From CBDCYS01 sp965224215 (GTDB lineage: Bacteria > Acidobacteriota > Terriglobia > Bryobacterales > UBA6623), in contig CBDCYS010000035.1 of NCBI GenBank assembly GCA_965224215.1, positions 248,001 through 312,000 of the forward strand: DNA of 64,000 nucleotides. Direction: 5' to 3'. This document shows positions 26,254 to 36,448 of the stretch, piece by piece; position 1 is the first letter of the stretch, and every line of letters begins with the position of its first letter. The position numbers were made by a program, and so were the translations under genes. The notes under the pieces are model-generated. The model did not search any database. It was not told where the DNA came from and saw nothing but the letters and a program-made list of their open reading frames with translations.

Positions 26254-28731
26254 ATGTCACGATATCTATCCGTGCGGTTCGCGCCAGCAACGTCGATGCT
26301 CGTTGCCGTGGCGCTCGCGTGGGCCCCGCACGCTGCTATCGGTCAGTCCCAGCAGGACCCCCAACCACAGCCGGATGGCCAAGCGGCGCGCCACAAGGCC
26401 ACGATCACTGAGTATTGTGTCTCCTGCCATAGCGAACAACTCCGTACGGCCGACCTCTCCGTCGAGGGCCTCGACCTCTCGCGGGTCGCTGAGCAATCCG
26501 ATATCTGGGAGAAGGTCATTGGGAAGCTTCGCACGAGAACGATGCCTCCGGTGGGCCAGCCACGTCCCGCGGACGAGACCTACGACGCGTTTGCCGGCTG
26601 GCTCGAATCCAAGATTGATCGATTTGCCACGGCTCATCCGAATCCCGGCAGAACCGAAGTGTTCCATCGCCTGAACCGTTCCGAATACGCCAACGCGGTT
26701 CGTGATCTATTGGCGCTCGAAGTCGATGTCGACGCGCTCTTGCCCGCGGACAACATCGACAAGAACGGCTTCGACAACATGGCCGGCGTGTTGACGCTCT
26801 CGCCCGCATTGATGGAGCGGTACCTCTCGGCGGCCCGAAAAACGGCCCGGCTGGCAGTGGGCGAAACCCCGCTCGGACCAGCAGCGCAAAACTACTACGT
26901 GCCCATACTGCTCGTGCAGGACGACCGCATGGGCGACGACCTCCCGTTTGGCTCGCGGGGCGGTGTCGGCATCCGACATTTCTTTCCGGTCGACGGCAAG
27001 TACGACCTGGCGATTCGGCTGCATAGGAACTACGTGGACTACGTTCGCGGCATGGGAACGCGTCACGAGCTGGAGGTGCGGCTCGACGGCGTTCTCGTAC
27101 GGACTTTCACCTTCGGCGGCGAGGAGCCGGAAGGGGTGCAGGCGCCGGCGAGCTACGCCGGCAACCAGTTCGGCGATCCGGCGTGGGAGGAATACATGCT
27201 CTTCGCCGACTCCAACCATAGCGTGCGGTTTCAAGCAAATGCCGGGCCGCATGCGGTGAGCGTTTCGTTCGTCCGCAAGTTTGCCGAGCCCGAAGGAGTG
27301 CTGCAGCCCCGCCAGAGCGTGTTCGCTTCCGCGATAAACGAAATGCGTGACGGCAATGCGGCCGTCGAGCACGTGGCGATCACGGGACCGTATGAGAGCG
27401 CCGGCCGGGGCGACACCCCGAGCAGCCGCAAAATATTTACGTGCGTGCCAGCCGGTGCCTCGCAAATTGACGAAGAAGCGTGCGCCCGCGAGATTCTGTC
27501 GTCGCTTGCGGGACTGGCCTACCGGCGTCCGGCCGCGCCGGCCGATGTGAACGCGCTGATGGATTTCTACCGTGCGGGCCGCAGCGACTCCAGCTTCGAC
27601 GCCGGCATCCAGCTCGCTCTCGAACGGCTGCTTATTTCGCCTGATTTTCTGTTCCGTATCGAGCGAGATCCCGCGGGCCTCGCCCCGGGAACAGCCTATG
27701 AGTTGAGCGCCGTCGAACTCGCCTCGCACCTATCGTTCTTCCTGTGGAGTAGCATTCCGGACGCGGAGCTGCTCGAAGTTGCCGAACACGGCGAACTGCG
27801 AGATCCGGCGGTCCTCGAGCAGCAGGCGCGGCGGATGCTGGCCGATCCGCGTGCGAAGGCGCTGGTACAAAACTTTGCCGCCCAATGGCTCTACCTGAGG
27901 AATCTCCGCAGTGTCGTACCCGACGCAGCCGTGTTTCCAGAGTGGGATGAGAATCTACGAGAGGCCTTCCGGCAGGAGACCGAACTCTTCTTCGAGAGCA
28001 TGATTCGCGACAACCGCAGCGTGCTGGATTTACTGAACGCCGACTACACGTTCGCCAACGAGCGGCTGGCCGCTCACTATGGCATTCCCGGAGTTTACGG
28101 CAGCCACTTCCGCCGAGTTCGGCTGGATGGCGAGCTAGCCGAACGACGGGGCGGAATCTTGGGGCACGGGAGTCTGCTCACGGTTACCTCTTATCCGAAC
28201 CGGACTTCGCCCGTACTGCGCGGCAAATGGTTGCTGACGAACTTTCTCGGGACGCCGCCGCCTCCCCCTCCCGCCAACATCCCGGATCTGCCCGACCGCG
28301 GTGAGACCGGTCAACCAGCCACGGTACGCGATCGGCTGGGACGGCATCGACGGGACCCCGCCTGCGCGGCCTGCCACGCGCCGATGGACCCTCTGGGATT
28401 GGCCCTCGAGAACTATGACGCGGTTGGCCGATGGCGAACATCCGGTGAGGCGGGGCTGCCACTGGACGCCTCGGGGCTCCTGCCCGACGGGACTCGATTC
28501 GACGGGCCACAGGGCCTCCGCACGATTCTCATTGAGCGGCGGCAGCAGTTCGTCGGAGCCGTGACCGAGAAACTGTTGGCATATAGTCTCGGACGAGGCC
28601 TGGAGCATTACGACCGGTCGAGCGTACGACGCATCACCGCAGCGGCAGCCGCTGATGATTACCGCTGGTCGTCTATTATTATTGGTATCGTTCAGAGTAC
28701 GCCTTTCCGCATGCGGAGGTCGAAACCATGA
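26254..28731 (+). CDS. DUF1592-family (DUF1587/1592/1588/1585) exported cytochrome-like protein
   Basis: About 825 aa. A hydrophobic signal (MLVAVALAWAPHAAIGQ) is followed by a class I heme-binding motif in ITEYCVSCHS. The DUF1587 block is FHRLNRSEYANAVRDLLALEVD. The DUF1595/1592 region includes LLISPDFLFRIERDP, LASHLSFFLWSSIPD and YTFANERLAAHYGIPG. DUF1588 contributes a second CxxCH in DPACAACHAPMDPLGLALENYDAVG, and DUF1585 ends the protein. These multidomain proteins are exported and of unproven function. Translation is coupled to the next gene (ATGA overlap). An upstream ATG at 26212 is possible. Confidence 0.9.
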   Translation: MSRYLSVRFAPATSMLVAVALAWAPHAAIGQSQQDPQPQPDGQAARHKATITEYCVSCHSEQLRTADLSVEGLDLSRVAEQSDIWEKVIGKLRTRTMPPVGQPRPADETYDAFAGWLESKIDRFATAHPNPGRTEVFHRLNRSEYANAVRDLLALEVDVDALLPADNIDKNGFDNMAGVLTLSPALMERYLSAARKTARLAVGETPLGPAAQNYYVPILLVQDDRMGDDLPFGSRGGVGIRHFFPVDGKYDLAIRLHRNYVDYVRGMGTRHELEVRLDGVLVRTFTFGGEEPEGVQAPASYAGNQFGDPAWEEYMLFADSNHSVRFQANAGPHAVSVSFVRKFAEPEGVLQPRQSVFASAINEMRDGNAAVEHVAITGPYESAGRGDTPSSRKIFTCVPAGASQIDEEACAREILSSLAGLAYRRPAAPADVNALMDFYRAGRSDSSFDAGIQLALERLLISPDFLFRIERDPAGLAPGTAYELSAVELASHLSFFLWSSIPDAELLEVAEHGELRDPAVLEQQARRMLADPRAKALVQNFAAQWLYLRNLRSVVPDAAVFPEWDENLREAFRQETELFFESMIRDNRSVLDLLNADYTFANERLAAHYGIPGVYGSHFRRVRLDGELAERRGGILGHGSLLTVTSYPNRTSPVLRGKWLLTNFLGTPPPPPPANIPDLPDRGETGQPATVRDRLGRHRRDPACAACHAPMDPLGLALENYDAVGRWRTSGEAGLPLDASGLLPDGTRFDGPQGLRTILIERRQQFVGAVTEKLLAYSLGRGLEHYDRSSVRRITAAAAADDYRWSSIIIGIVQSTPFRMRRSKP

Positions 28732-30059
28732 TCATCACGAAAAAGAGTATTCCACGCCGAATGATGCTGCGCGGAATCGGTGCGTCGTTGGCGTTGCCGC
28801 TGCTGGACGGGATGGTGCCGGCAGCCGTGCCACTGCGCAAGACTGCCGCGAAACCAGTGCAGCGGCTCGGCGTCGTCTACGTCCCCAATGGGATGATGAT
28901 GGATCACTGGACGCCTGCCGCCGACGGCACCGATTTCGACTTCCCGATGATCCTGGAACCGCTTGAGCCGTTCCGTAGCTCAGTCCAGATGCTCTCGGGG
29001 ATGCGAGGCATGGACGCCGAGGGGCCGCACGCCCGCGCATCCACCCGCTTTCTCACCGGGATGGCCTCTCAGCGAGATGATGGGTCGAGTATCAGCGCCG
29101 GTATCTCTATGGATCAGATCGCCGGCCGTGTTCTGGGTCGCCAGACGCAACTAGCCACGCTGGAGCTGGGGCTCGATGGGCGTGACTTCGCCGGCTCCTG
29201 CGATGAGGGTTTCAGTTGCGCCTACACGAACACGATTTCGTGGGCGAACGAGACGACCCCACTCCCGATGGAGATCAACCCGCGGGTGGTCTTTGAGCGG
29301 CTCTTCGGCGACAGCGGTAGCACCGATCCAGGAGTTCGCAAAGCGCGGCTCGCAAAAGACGCGAGTTTGCTGGATTCAGTGACCGAGCGGGCGACAGACC
29401 TCTCGCGCGAACTCGGGTCGAGTGATCGAGTCAAGCTGGGCCAATACCTCGAGGCGGTTCGCGACATCGAGCGGCGGATTCAGATGGCCGAGAAGCAAAG
29501 CGACAGAGAGCTTCCCGTTGTCGATCAACCGGCCGGAATCCCGACTACGTTTGGAGAGCACGCCAAGCTGATGTTCGATCTGCTCGCGCTCGCCTACGAA
29601 ACCGATCTCACCCGCGTGGCCACCTTCATGATGGGGCGCGAGATCACCGGCCGCACCTACCCTGAGATCGGCGTGCGAGACGCCCACCATCCGATCTCGC
29701 ATCACCAGAAGGACCCCATCAAGCTCGAAAAGTTGCGAAAGATCAACCGCTTCCACGTGGAGCTGTTCTCGGATTTCATCGAGCTGCTGGCCTCGACGCC
29801 CGACGGCGACGGGACAATTCTCGATCACGCGATGATCGTCTACGGCGCTGGGATGTCCGACAGCAACACACACGGCTCCTATGATTTGCCGATCCTGCTC
29901 GCCGGAGGTGGCGCAGGCAGGGGTGGACGCCACATCAGGTATCCAGAGGACACCCCGCTGGCTAACTTGCATCTGAGACTACTCGACAAGATGGGCATTC
30001 CCATCGAGGCGCTCGGAGATGCTACCGGTCCATTGGCGCTTGAGCCCCTCGGCGCTTGA
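28728..30059 (+). CDS. DUF1552-family Tat-exported protein
   Basis: A 443-aa protein with a twin-arginine leader (IPRRMMLRGIGASLALPLLDGM). DUF1552 landmarks include VYVPNGMMMDHWTP, YTNTISWANETTPLPMEINPRVVFERLFGD, YLEAVRDIERRIQMAEK, AYETDLTRVATFMMGREITGR and YGAGMSDSNTHGSYDLPILLAGG. The family is related in architecture to DUF1501/sulfatase-fold proteins and always pairs with DUF1592, as here, overlapping by 4 nt. The two products probably form an extracytoplasmic complex; the substrate is unknown. Confidence 0.9.
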   Translation: MIITKKSIPRRMMLRGIGASLALPLLDGMVPAAVPLRKTAAKPVQRLGVVYVPNGMMMDHWTPAADGTDFDFPMILEPLEPFRSSVQMLSGMRGMDAEGPHARASTRFLTGMASQRDDGSSISAGISMDQIAGRVLGRQTQLATLELGLDGRDFAGSCDEGFSCAYTNTISWANETTPLPMEINPRVVFERLFGDSGSTDPGVRKARLAKDASLLDSVTERATDLSRELGSSDRVKLGQYLEAVRDIERRIQMAEKQSDRELPVVDQPAGIPTTFGEHAKLMFDLLALAYETDLTRVATFMMGREITGRTYPEIGVRDAHHPISHHQKDPIKLEKLRKINRFHVELFSDFIELLASTPDGDGTILDHAMIVYGAGMSDSNTHGSYDLPILLAGGGAGRGGRHIRYPEDTPLANLHLRLLDKMGIPIEALGDATGPLALEPLGA

Positions 30060-30782
30060 GAAACGTGGGTTAGTTCAATCGGACCGTTTTGCCCGATTCC
30101 GCACTCTCATAGCCGGCGAAAACAAGCCGCAAGATGTCTCTCGCGTGCTCGGCGTTTTCAATGGAGCGTTGGGGCTTGTGCATTTCGGCAAGAAACAGCT
30201 CGAGGTGCCGGGCCGTGGCCGAGGCAAACTCGCTCTTGCGGCTGGAGCAAAACGTCTTGCTCCGTCCGTCGATTTCGGCACGCGCCTGACCGCCTTTGAC
30301 CAACCCCCACTTCGCGATTGGGCGGCCGGCGTTGCGGCTCCATTCGACACTCGCTCTGGCCACTCCCCCGAGCGAAACCCGCAACGACGCTTTTTCGCAC
30401 GCCAGCCTCATTTCAAGATACTTTTCCGGCGCGTGACTAATTCTGTTGAAGGAAAACGCGGCCAGACGCTCGTCTGGAAAACGAAGCGTCATATTGACCA
30501 CCAAGTCGGCGTCGTATTCTTGGCGGCAGCGCGGCATGTGGGCACTCACCGAGGTCCGCATCGCGTCAAAGAAAAAACTGACCAGGTCGAGCGCGTGCGT
30601 GCCGAACTCGTAGAGCACATACCGTGTAAGCTGGTTCCGCCAATTGGTCTCTTGTTCCGGCGGATGAAACATCTCTTGCCAGCATTGAATGTAGAAAACT
30701 CGTCCGAAATCCCCTGCCAGCAGGCGCCGCTTCGTTTCGGTATAGAAAGTCATGAAGCGATACTGATTGTTGACGCGTAGTA

Positions 30783-32582
30783 CCTGAATTATGCACTGCC
30801 GGTGCACCTGGTGAGGGCTGAGCCGCCAGGAACCATTTGGGGACCCCCGAAAACATGGGATAAAAAGGTAGGCTGGCAAAGATTTCAGCTTCGCCAGTCA
30901 ACCCCAAGGAGGTCACCCAAATGGTTACCAAACGAAAACAGCATAGCTCCCGAAGGCCCGTCAAACAAGGCCCCGGCGCGAGGGCCCCGCGGCCCAATAA
31001 AATCGGGGCTGCCACGCCCTATCACTTCCGTGGCAAGAATCTGACTCCCTACGGCGGCTTGCTGCCCGCCGCCACCCTGCTCGAAAAACTCGGCTTCCAA
31101 GCGCTGCTGGAAGAAACCCTCACGACCAAACGGATCACCCGAGCCATGAGCCCCTACCAGTTCGTGCTGGCCCTCGTGCTCGGCCTCTATGTCGGCTTTG
31201 CGCGGCTCAACCAACTCCGCTTCATCGCTCGCGACCCCATCCTGACCGGCATCTTGCAAGTGACGCGTCTGCCGCCGCAGTCCACGCTGTGGCGCTTTCT
31301 GGCCTCGCTGCACCTCAACGTGGCGAAGCAGATCCTTTCCATTCAGCGCCAGCTGCGGGAACGAGTCTGGGCCGCGGCCCACGTGAAGTTGGAGACGGTG
31401 ACGCTGGACACCGACACCACCGTGCATACCCTCTACGGCCGCCAGATGGGCGGGCGCAAGAGCTACAACCCCAAGAACAAGGGCAAGCGCAGCTACCAGC
31501 CGATACTGACCTTCCTGGCCGAGACGCGCGAATACCTGATGGGCGGGTTGCGCAACGGCGACCGGCCCACGGGCCGACAGATCGCCGCCCACCTCGAGAG
31601 CGCTTTCCGGACTTTGCCGGGCGGCGTGAAGAAAATCCTGGCGCGGGCCGATTCCGGCTTTTATTGCTGGGAGGCGGTGGAGGCCTATGAAAAGGCGGCT
31701 TGTCAGTTCGTCATCGTGGCGCGCAAAACGCGGCGCCTGGTCGAGCGCTTGCAGCAAGCAGAATGGAAACCCTCCCCCCGCTCCGACGCGGACGCGGAAT
31801 GCGAATTCCTCTACCAACCGCAAGGCTGGGCGCGGGCCTGCCGTTTCCTGGCGCTGCGTTACGAAAACGAGCCCAAGGCCGGCGCGGCCGAGCAATACCA
31901 GTTGTTCGCCACCAGCGCTTACACCTACCGCGTGTTTGTCACCAATCTGGCCGAGCCGATCGCGGCGGTGGTGTGGTTTTACAATCAGCGCGCCGGAGCC
32001 GAGAACCTGATCAAGGAGGCCAACAACGACGCCGGGCTGGCGGCCCATCCCTCGCGCCGCTTTGACATGAACCGCAATCACTTTCAGTTGGCCATGCTGG
32101 CCTACAATCGCAACTGCTGGCTGCTGCTGTTCAACCGCGAAGCCCAGGCCAGCGTGGAGACGCTGCGGCACACCACCCTGGCGACGGCGCGGCTGCGTTT
32201 TCTGTTCGTGGCGGCCAAGATCTGGCGGCACGCCGGCAGAACGGGTGTCAGCTACAGCGATCATTATCAGGAAAAGGGCCTGTTTGAACGGCTGATGCGA
32301 CGGCTGCGGGCGATGGGGCCGCCGGGATCGAGCTTGGCGCCGGTGGTGGAGGGTGCGCTGAGCTGAGGGGCACTCCATGCATAAAATTTCATGCACTCGC
32401 CGCAACGTACTGGGAACACACCGCTTGCCAGCCCGCTTTTGCCCTGCCGGGATCAGGAGGCGGCTCAAACGGGGAGGGAAACAGCAGAAAAGACGACTTG
32501 CGAAATCACTGAGTTGACACGAGTGCCGCTATCGCCACAACTCCATCGACGATGGCTACGCCGAATCTGTGCATAATTCAGG
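30783..32582 (+). mobile_element. IS1380-like insertion sequence, copy 2 (1800 bp, complete)
   Basis: Same length and ends as copy 1 (CCTGAATTATGCAC and GCATAATTCAGG), flanked by the 5-bp target duplication TAGTA at 30778-30782 and 32583-32587. The left end is the better match to the right inverted repeat, so this copy may be closer to the parent form. It is inserted inside a Gfo/Idh/MocA gene in the opposite orientation. Confidence 0.94.
30921..32366 (+). CDS. IS1380-family-like DDE transposase (copy 2)
   Basis: A 481-aa DDE transposase, identical to copy 1 except Ala for Val at residue 52 (GGLLPAATLLEK). The same catalytic blocks are intact: LDTDTTVHTLYG, LARADSGFYCWEA and the AGAENLIKEANND segment. 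The AAGGAGG ribosome-binding site is also conserved. Confidence 0.9.
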   Translation: MVTKRKQHSSRRPVKQGPGARAPRPNKIGAATPYHFRGKNLTPYGGLLPAATLLEKLGFQALLEETLTTKRITRAMSPYQFVLALVLGLYVGFARLNQLRFIARDPILTGILQVTRLPPQSTLWRFLASLHLNVAKQILSIQRQLRERVWAAAHVKLETVTLDTDTTVHTLYGRQMGGRKSYNPKNKGKRSYQPILTFLAETREYLMGGLRNGDRPTGRQIAAHLESAFRTLPGGVKKILARADSGFYCWEAVEAYEKAACQFVIVARKTRRLVERLQQAEWKPSPRSDADAECEFLYQPQGWARACRFLALRYENEPKAGAAEQYQLFATSAYTYRVFVTNLAEPIAAVVWFYNQRAGAENLIKEANNDAGLAAHPSRRFDMNRNHFQLAMLAYNRNCWLLLFNREAQASVETLRHTTLATARLRFLFVAAKIWRHAGRTGVSYSDHYQEKGLFERLMRRLRAMGPPGSSLAPVVEGALS

Positions 32583-33125
32583 TAGTAACAGATTTTCGCG
32601 CCGAGCCAGTTCGATGATACGGTCGGCTTCATCCACGGTCGGCATGAACGGTTTTTCGCAAAACACGTGCGCGCCGGCCTCCATCGACTTCTCGCATATC
32701 TCAAAGTGACTTTGCGGCGGGGTTCCGACCACGACCATATCGGGCCGCGCTTGGTCGAGCATTTCATCCAGACTCGCGAAGGTACGCGGGACTCCGAACT
32801 TCTCCGAAGTGAGGCGCCGAGCCTCGGGATCCAAGTCACAGATTCCCACGACTTCGGCATCAGCAAGGGCTCGGCAGGCGGGAAGATGGATGCGATCGGC
32901 CACGCCGCCGGCCCCCACGATTCCGATGCGCGTTTTCATGAGGGGTCGATGATACCACAGGGTTGAGGGATGTCCGGACAGATGCCGAAACGTTGTCGCC
33001 AATCCGTGCGTCAAAGCCTTAGGCAATCACCGGCCCGCAAAGTTCGCCAAACGATTCTGAGTTGAGCACAATTCTAAATCGAGAACGGCCAGCTGGCTAT
33101 AATGATCGATTCAGAGGGACTTCCG

Positions 33126-33791
33126 ATGGACACCAGACGCCTTTTTCAGCTAGTTTCGACATTTGCGATTCTTGCCGTGGCCGCTACTCTCCCGATTGGT
33201 TGCGCTGCCGTTGTACCGGATCCGGTCATCGATTCCGAATCCGCAAGCACCAAGGGCAAGCAGACCGCTGTCTTGGCGGGCGGATGCTTCTGGTGTACCG
33301 AGGCGGTTCTGGAGGAGCTGATTGGAGTTCACAACGTGGTGTCTGGATACGCAGGCGGCGAGGCAGCGAAGGCGAAATATGATCTCGTGGCTCGGGGCAG
33401 CACGAACCATGCCGAGTCGATCAAGATCACCTTCGACCCTGCCAAGATCTCATACGGCCAGCTTCTCCAAGTCTTTTTCAGCGCCGCCCACGACCCAACT
33501 CAATTGAATCGGCAGGGTCCGGATCACGGACGGCAGTACCGTTCTGCGATTTTTTGGCAGGATGCGGAGCAGAAGCGAATCGCTGAAGCCTATATTCAGC
33601 AGCTCAACAAAGCCAAAGTGTTCAGCAAGCCGATTGTGACTGAGGTTGTTGAATTGGAGAAGTTCTACACGGCCGAACCCTACCATCAGGACTTCGTCAA
33701 GCTTCATCCGAGGCATATGTATGTGGTCGTGAACGCGCTACCGAAACTCAAGAAGTTGTCAAAGGAGTTTCCGGCGTTGGTCAAAAAATAA
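33126..33791 (+). CDS. msrA: peptide methionine sulfoxide reductase MsrA, exported
   Basis: About 221 aa. It reduces methionine-S-sulfoxide. The catalytic cysteine is in AVLAGGCFWCTEAVLEEL; GCFWC replaces the more usual GCFWG. Other family blocks are VSGYAGGEA, FDPAKISYGQLLQVFFSAHDP-like, DHGRQYRSAIFW and YHQDFVKLHP. The N-terminus (FQLVSTFAILAVAATLPIGCAAV) looks like a lipoprotein signal with lipobox IGC, so the enzyme probably repairs proteins outside the cytoplasm. The ATG at 33126 is preceded by GAGGG. No C-terminal resolving cysteine is seen. Confidence 0.93.
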   Translation: MDTRRLFQLVSTFAILAVAATLPIGCAAVVPDPVIDSESASTKGKQTAVLAGGCFWCTEAVLEELIGVHNVVSGYAGGEAAKAKYDLVARGSTNHAESIKITFDPAKISYGQLLQVFFSAAHDPTQLNRQGPDHGRQYRSAIFWQDAEQKRIAEAYIQQLNKAKVFSKPIVTEVVELEKFYTAEPYHQDFVKLHPRHMYVVVNALPKLKKLSKEFPALVKK

Positions 33792-33886
33792 AGCGGCTGC
33801 CCAGTAAGCGCGGCGGCTATCCGGCACCAGGAGGGTGGCGTTGAGATCGCCGAGCGCTCATGGCCTAACCCGACGACTCGACCGGT

Positions 33887-34108
33887 CTACTCACCTTCGC
33901 GTCCCTTGCGATATTCCTCGCGCACCCTTTGCGCGAAACTCATGAGCCCAGCTTTGGCGTTCTCGATTTTGGGCCCGGCCTCGTCCCAAGTCTGCTTTGC
34001 GCGCGGCTTGAAGTCTTTTTCAAATACCTCGGAGGCCTTGGCGCGATTCTCAGGATTCTGGGCAAACTCCTGGGCGGCGCGCATCACCAATTGACGAAGT
34101 AGACCCAT
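33887..34108 (-). CDS. small hypothetical protein
   Basis: A 73-aa highly charged, helical protein (NPENRAKASEVFEKDFKPRAKQ, then IENAKAGLMSFAQRVREEYRKG). No family is recognised. Base composition and the lack of rare codons suggest a real gene. A second ATG at 34084 is an alternative start. It lies convergent to msrA and divergent from the DUF1080 gene. Confidence 0.6.
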   Translation of the reverse strand: MGLLRQLVMRAAQEFAQNPENRAKASEVFEKDFKPRAKQTWDEAGPKIENAKAGLMSFAQRVREEYRKGREGE

Positions 34109-34268
34109 AACAGACTGGGTTCAGTATATCGCTCAACGACCAAGGCCGCACGGCACCTGGACACCAACCCGCTCCCTTGGCCTCGCCGCTAGGCCTGCAA
34201 GGGGCAAACTCGCGCCAGATCCGGGATCCGTAACCTATACCGATTCAACACCCTGCTAAGCTTCTACC

Positions 34269-35054
34269 ATGAATCCTTCCGGCCGCAGCAATCTCTTAGC
34301 CTCCCTAGTCGCAGGACTCCTCATCGGGGGGATGTGGCACCTAGCCGCGCAGCAGGGCTCCGATAGCGCCTACGTGCCCAAACAAAGCGACCGGCCCGAA
34401 CCGATCGACGGTGACGAGCCCGGCTTTACCCGTATCTTCAACGGCAAAACGCTTGACGGTTGGGAGGGCGACCCCAACTATTGGCGAGTCGAGGACGGCT
34501 CACTGGTCGGCGAGATCACTCCCGAGACCGTCGTTCGGAGCAATACCTTCATCATCTGGCGCGGGGGCAGGCCACGCGATTTCGAGCTCAAACTCGACTA
34601 TCGCATCACGCCGGAGGGCAATAGCGGCATCAACTACCGCAGCGCCGTCATCCCCGACCCGGTGACGCCGGGGAACCAGTTTGCCATGCGCGGCTATCAG
34701 TGCGATCTCGACGGCAAGAGGCGGTATCCCGGCAACAACTATGAGGAGAAAGGGCGCCGCTTCCTGGCTGTTCGTGGACAGGTGTCGCACGTCGTCGGGG
34801 GACGGCCACCGATCCTGCTTTCTCGTTTCGGCGACCCGGATGAGCTAGCCACGCATGTTACCGACGATTGGAACGCGGTTCACCTGATCGTCCGTGGAAA
34901 CACGCTGACTCACATCATCAACAACCAACTGATGAGCGTCGTGATCGATGACGACACCCCGAACCGCCCGGTCGACGGACTGATCGGCGTCCAGGTGCAT
35001 GTAGGCCCGCCCATGAAGGTCGAGTACCGCAATATCCGCTTAAAGGATTGGTAG
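34269..35054 (+). CDS. DUF1080 (3-keto-disaccharide hydrolase-like) protein
   Basis: A 261-aa protein with an N-terminal membrane anchor or signal (LLASLVAGLLIGGMWHLAAQ). The DUF1080 lectin-like beta-sandwich begins at GFTRIFNGKTLDGWEGDPNYWRVEDGSLVGEI, with FELKLDYRITPEGNSGINYRS and VHLIVRGNTLTHIINNQLMS. The fold resembles concanavalin-type glucanases, and some members act on 3-keto-glycosides. It is located outside the cytoplasm; the substrate is not determined. Confidence 0.87.
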   Translation: MNPSGRSNLLASLVAGLLIGGMWHLAAQQGSDSAYVPKQSDRPEPIDGDEPGFTRIFNGKTLDGWEGDPNYWRVEDGSLVGEITPETVVRSNTFIIWRGGRPRDFELKLDYRITPEGNSGINYRSAVIPDPVTPGNQFAMRGYQCDLDGKRRYPGNNYEEKGRRFLAVRGQVSHVVGGRPPILLSRFGDPDELATHVTDDWNAVHLIVRGNTLTHIINNQLMSVVIDDDTPNRPVDGLIGVQVHVGPPMKVEYRNIRLKDW

Positions 35055-35137
35055 AGGGCGGTATGCGCGGGCGTCATCAAGACAACGACGGCAAGCCACC
35101 GGGTGCTCAAGTCTCTACCCAGTTCCGCCGCGCGCCG

Positions 35138-36211
35138 CTAAGGCAAAATCGCAACGCCCCAGGGCCGCTCACCTACCGGGATCTTTTTCACGACCTTCAG
35201 GGTCTCGATATCGATCACCGAGACATCGTCCGAAGGTCCATTCGCGGTGTAGAGAGTCTTGCCGTCAGGGCTGATCGCAATACCCCACGGACGCAAGCCC
35301 GCCTCCAAGGACCCAACTACTTCGTTCGTCGCAGTATCAATGACTAGCACCGTCTTACCTCGTCCCATGGTGACGTAGATTTTCTTGCCATCCGGCGCGA
35401 CGGCAATACCCATCGGTCTTGCGGGGCTCCCGGTCACGGGGATTGTCGCGATCACCTCGTGGTTGGCCGTGTCCACCACCGCGATCGACTCTCCTCGTTC
35501 CGCCGTGATGTAGGCACGCGTGCCGTCGGGCAGAAAGGCTGCGACGCGAGGCCGCAGTCCCACCTTGAAGCTCTTCGCCAGTGTGTCGGTTTCCGTATCG
35601 ATCACGAAGATTTCAGCGTCGTCTTCGGAAGTGATGTAGACCGTTTTCCCGTCGGGGCTGATTCCCACGCCTTCTGGCTCGTCACCGACCGGTATCGTCT
35701 TGATGACTTTGTTGGCCGCAATATCGACAATCGTTGCCAGCCCCACGTCTTCGTTGGCGACGTAGAGTTTCGTCCCATCGGCGCTGACGGCCATCTGCTC
35801 GGGGTCGGAGCCTCCGTCGAGTATCTTGATGAGCTTGTTTTGTTCGACATCGAAGACGCCGATTCCGTCGGCGGTCTTATCGGCGGGGGGCAGGGTCTCT
35901 CTGTCGACATCGGGGCCGCCAAATGGAGAACCGCTGAGAGCCACGTAGATCGTTTTCTTGTCGGGGCTGATTCGTATGCCGCGGGGCCGCTTGCCTAGTG
36001 GAACCGTTGCGATCACTTCGTTGGTGGCGGAGTCGATGATGCTCATGTCACCGGACGCCTCGTTGGTGATGTAGACCCACGGGGCGGTCTTGGCTGGGAG
36101 CGGGGCGGGTTCGGGAGCAGAGCTTTCGGGCGGCGCGTCGCCGCTACCGCCGCAATGGCTCAGCAAGCCAAGGCAAACCCCTAGCGCGAATAGTAATGTC
36201 AGCCGTTTCAT
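35138..36211 (-). CDS. YVTN-type beta-propeller protein, exported
   Basis: A 357-aa protein with a signal peptide (RLTLLFALGVCLGLLSHC) and a Pro/Glu-rich linker. Seven or so propeller blades follow, of the form TNEVIATVPLGKRPRGIRISPDGKTIYV. The cysteine after LLSH could be lipidated, but His at -1 is atypical. AAGGAGGG lies just before the ATG at 36211, so that start is firm. YVTN proteins are often surface or electron-transfer associated; no function can be fixed here. Confidence 0.86.
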   Translation of the reverse strand: MKRLTLLFALGVCLGLLSHCGGSGDAPPESSAPEPAPLPAKTAPWVYITNEASGDMSIIDSATNEVIATVPLGKRPRGIRISPDKKTIYVALSGSPFGGPDVDRETLPPADKTADGIGVFDVEQNKLIKILDGGSDPEQMAVSADGTKLYVANEDVGLATIVDIAANKVIKTIPVGDEPEGVGISPDGKTVYITSEDDAEIFVIDTETDTLAKSFKVGLRPRVAAFLPDGTRAYITAERGESIAVVDTANHEVIATIPVTGSPARPMGIAVAPDGKKIYVTMGRGKTVLVIDTATNEVVGSLEAGLRPWGIAISPDGKTLYTANGPSDDVSVIDIETLKVVKKIPVGERPWGVAILP

Positions 36212-36448
36212 GTTGCCCTCCTTTCCGACAGCACCCATGATACTTCACGCGCGGGCCCCACCGACCACTGACCGCGGCAATGTGTCGAGTTTCTACAAGC
36301 TTTCTAAGAGAATCTGGCCCTGGCTCGCTCGTAGCACGTTACGCCTCTACGTCGGGCCTGAAGTATCCATGCGGCGCGACGAGGAGGCGCAACGGGGGGA
36401 CTCGACCGCTCTCGACGCCACTCGAAGATCAAGGCGGACTGGGCGGGA

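Larger units (their letters stand above)
30070..32939 (-). pseudogene. Gfo/Idh/MocA-family oxidoreductase gene split by IS copy 2
   Basis: The N-terminal part starts at the ATG at 32939 (KTRIGIVGAGGVADRIHLPA, a Rossmann fold) and carries FCEKPFMPTVDEADRIIELARRENLLL. It then runs into the IS. The C-terminal part (NNQYRFMTFYTETKRRLLAGDFG to the stop at 30070) lies beyond the IS. Removing 30783-32582 plus one 5-bp target duplication leaves 1065 nt, exactly 355 codons, so the gene was intact before insertion. The product would be a 354-aa cytoplasmic NAD(P)-dependent sugar or cyclitol oxidoreductase-type protein. It is convergent with the DUF1552 gene. Confidence 0.92.
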
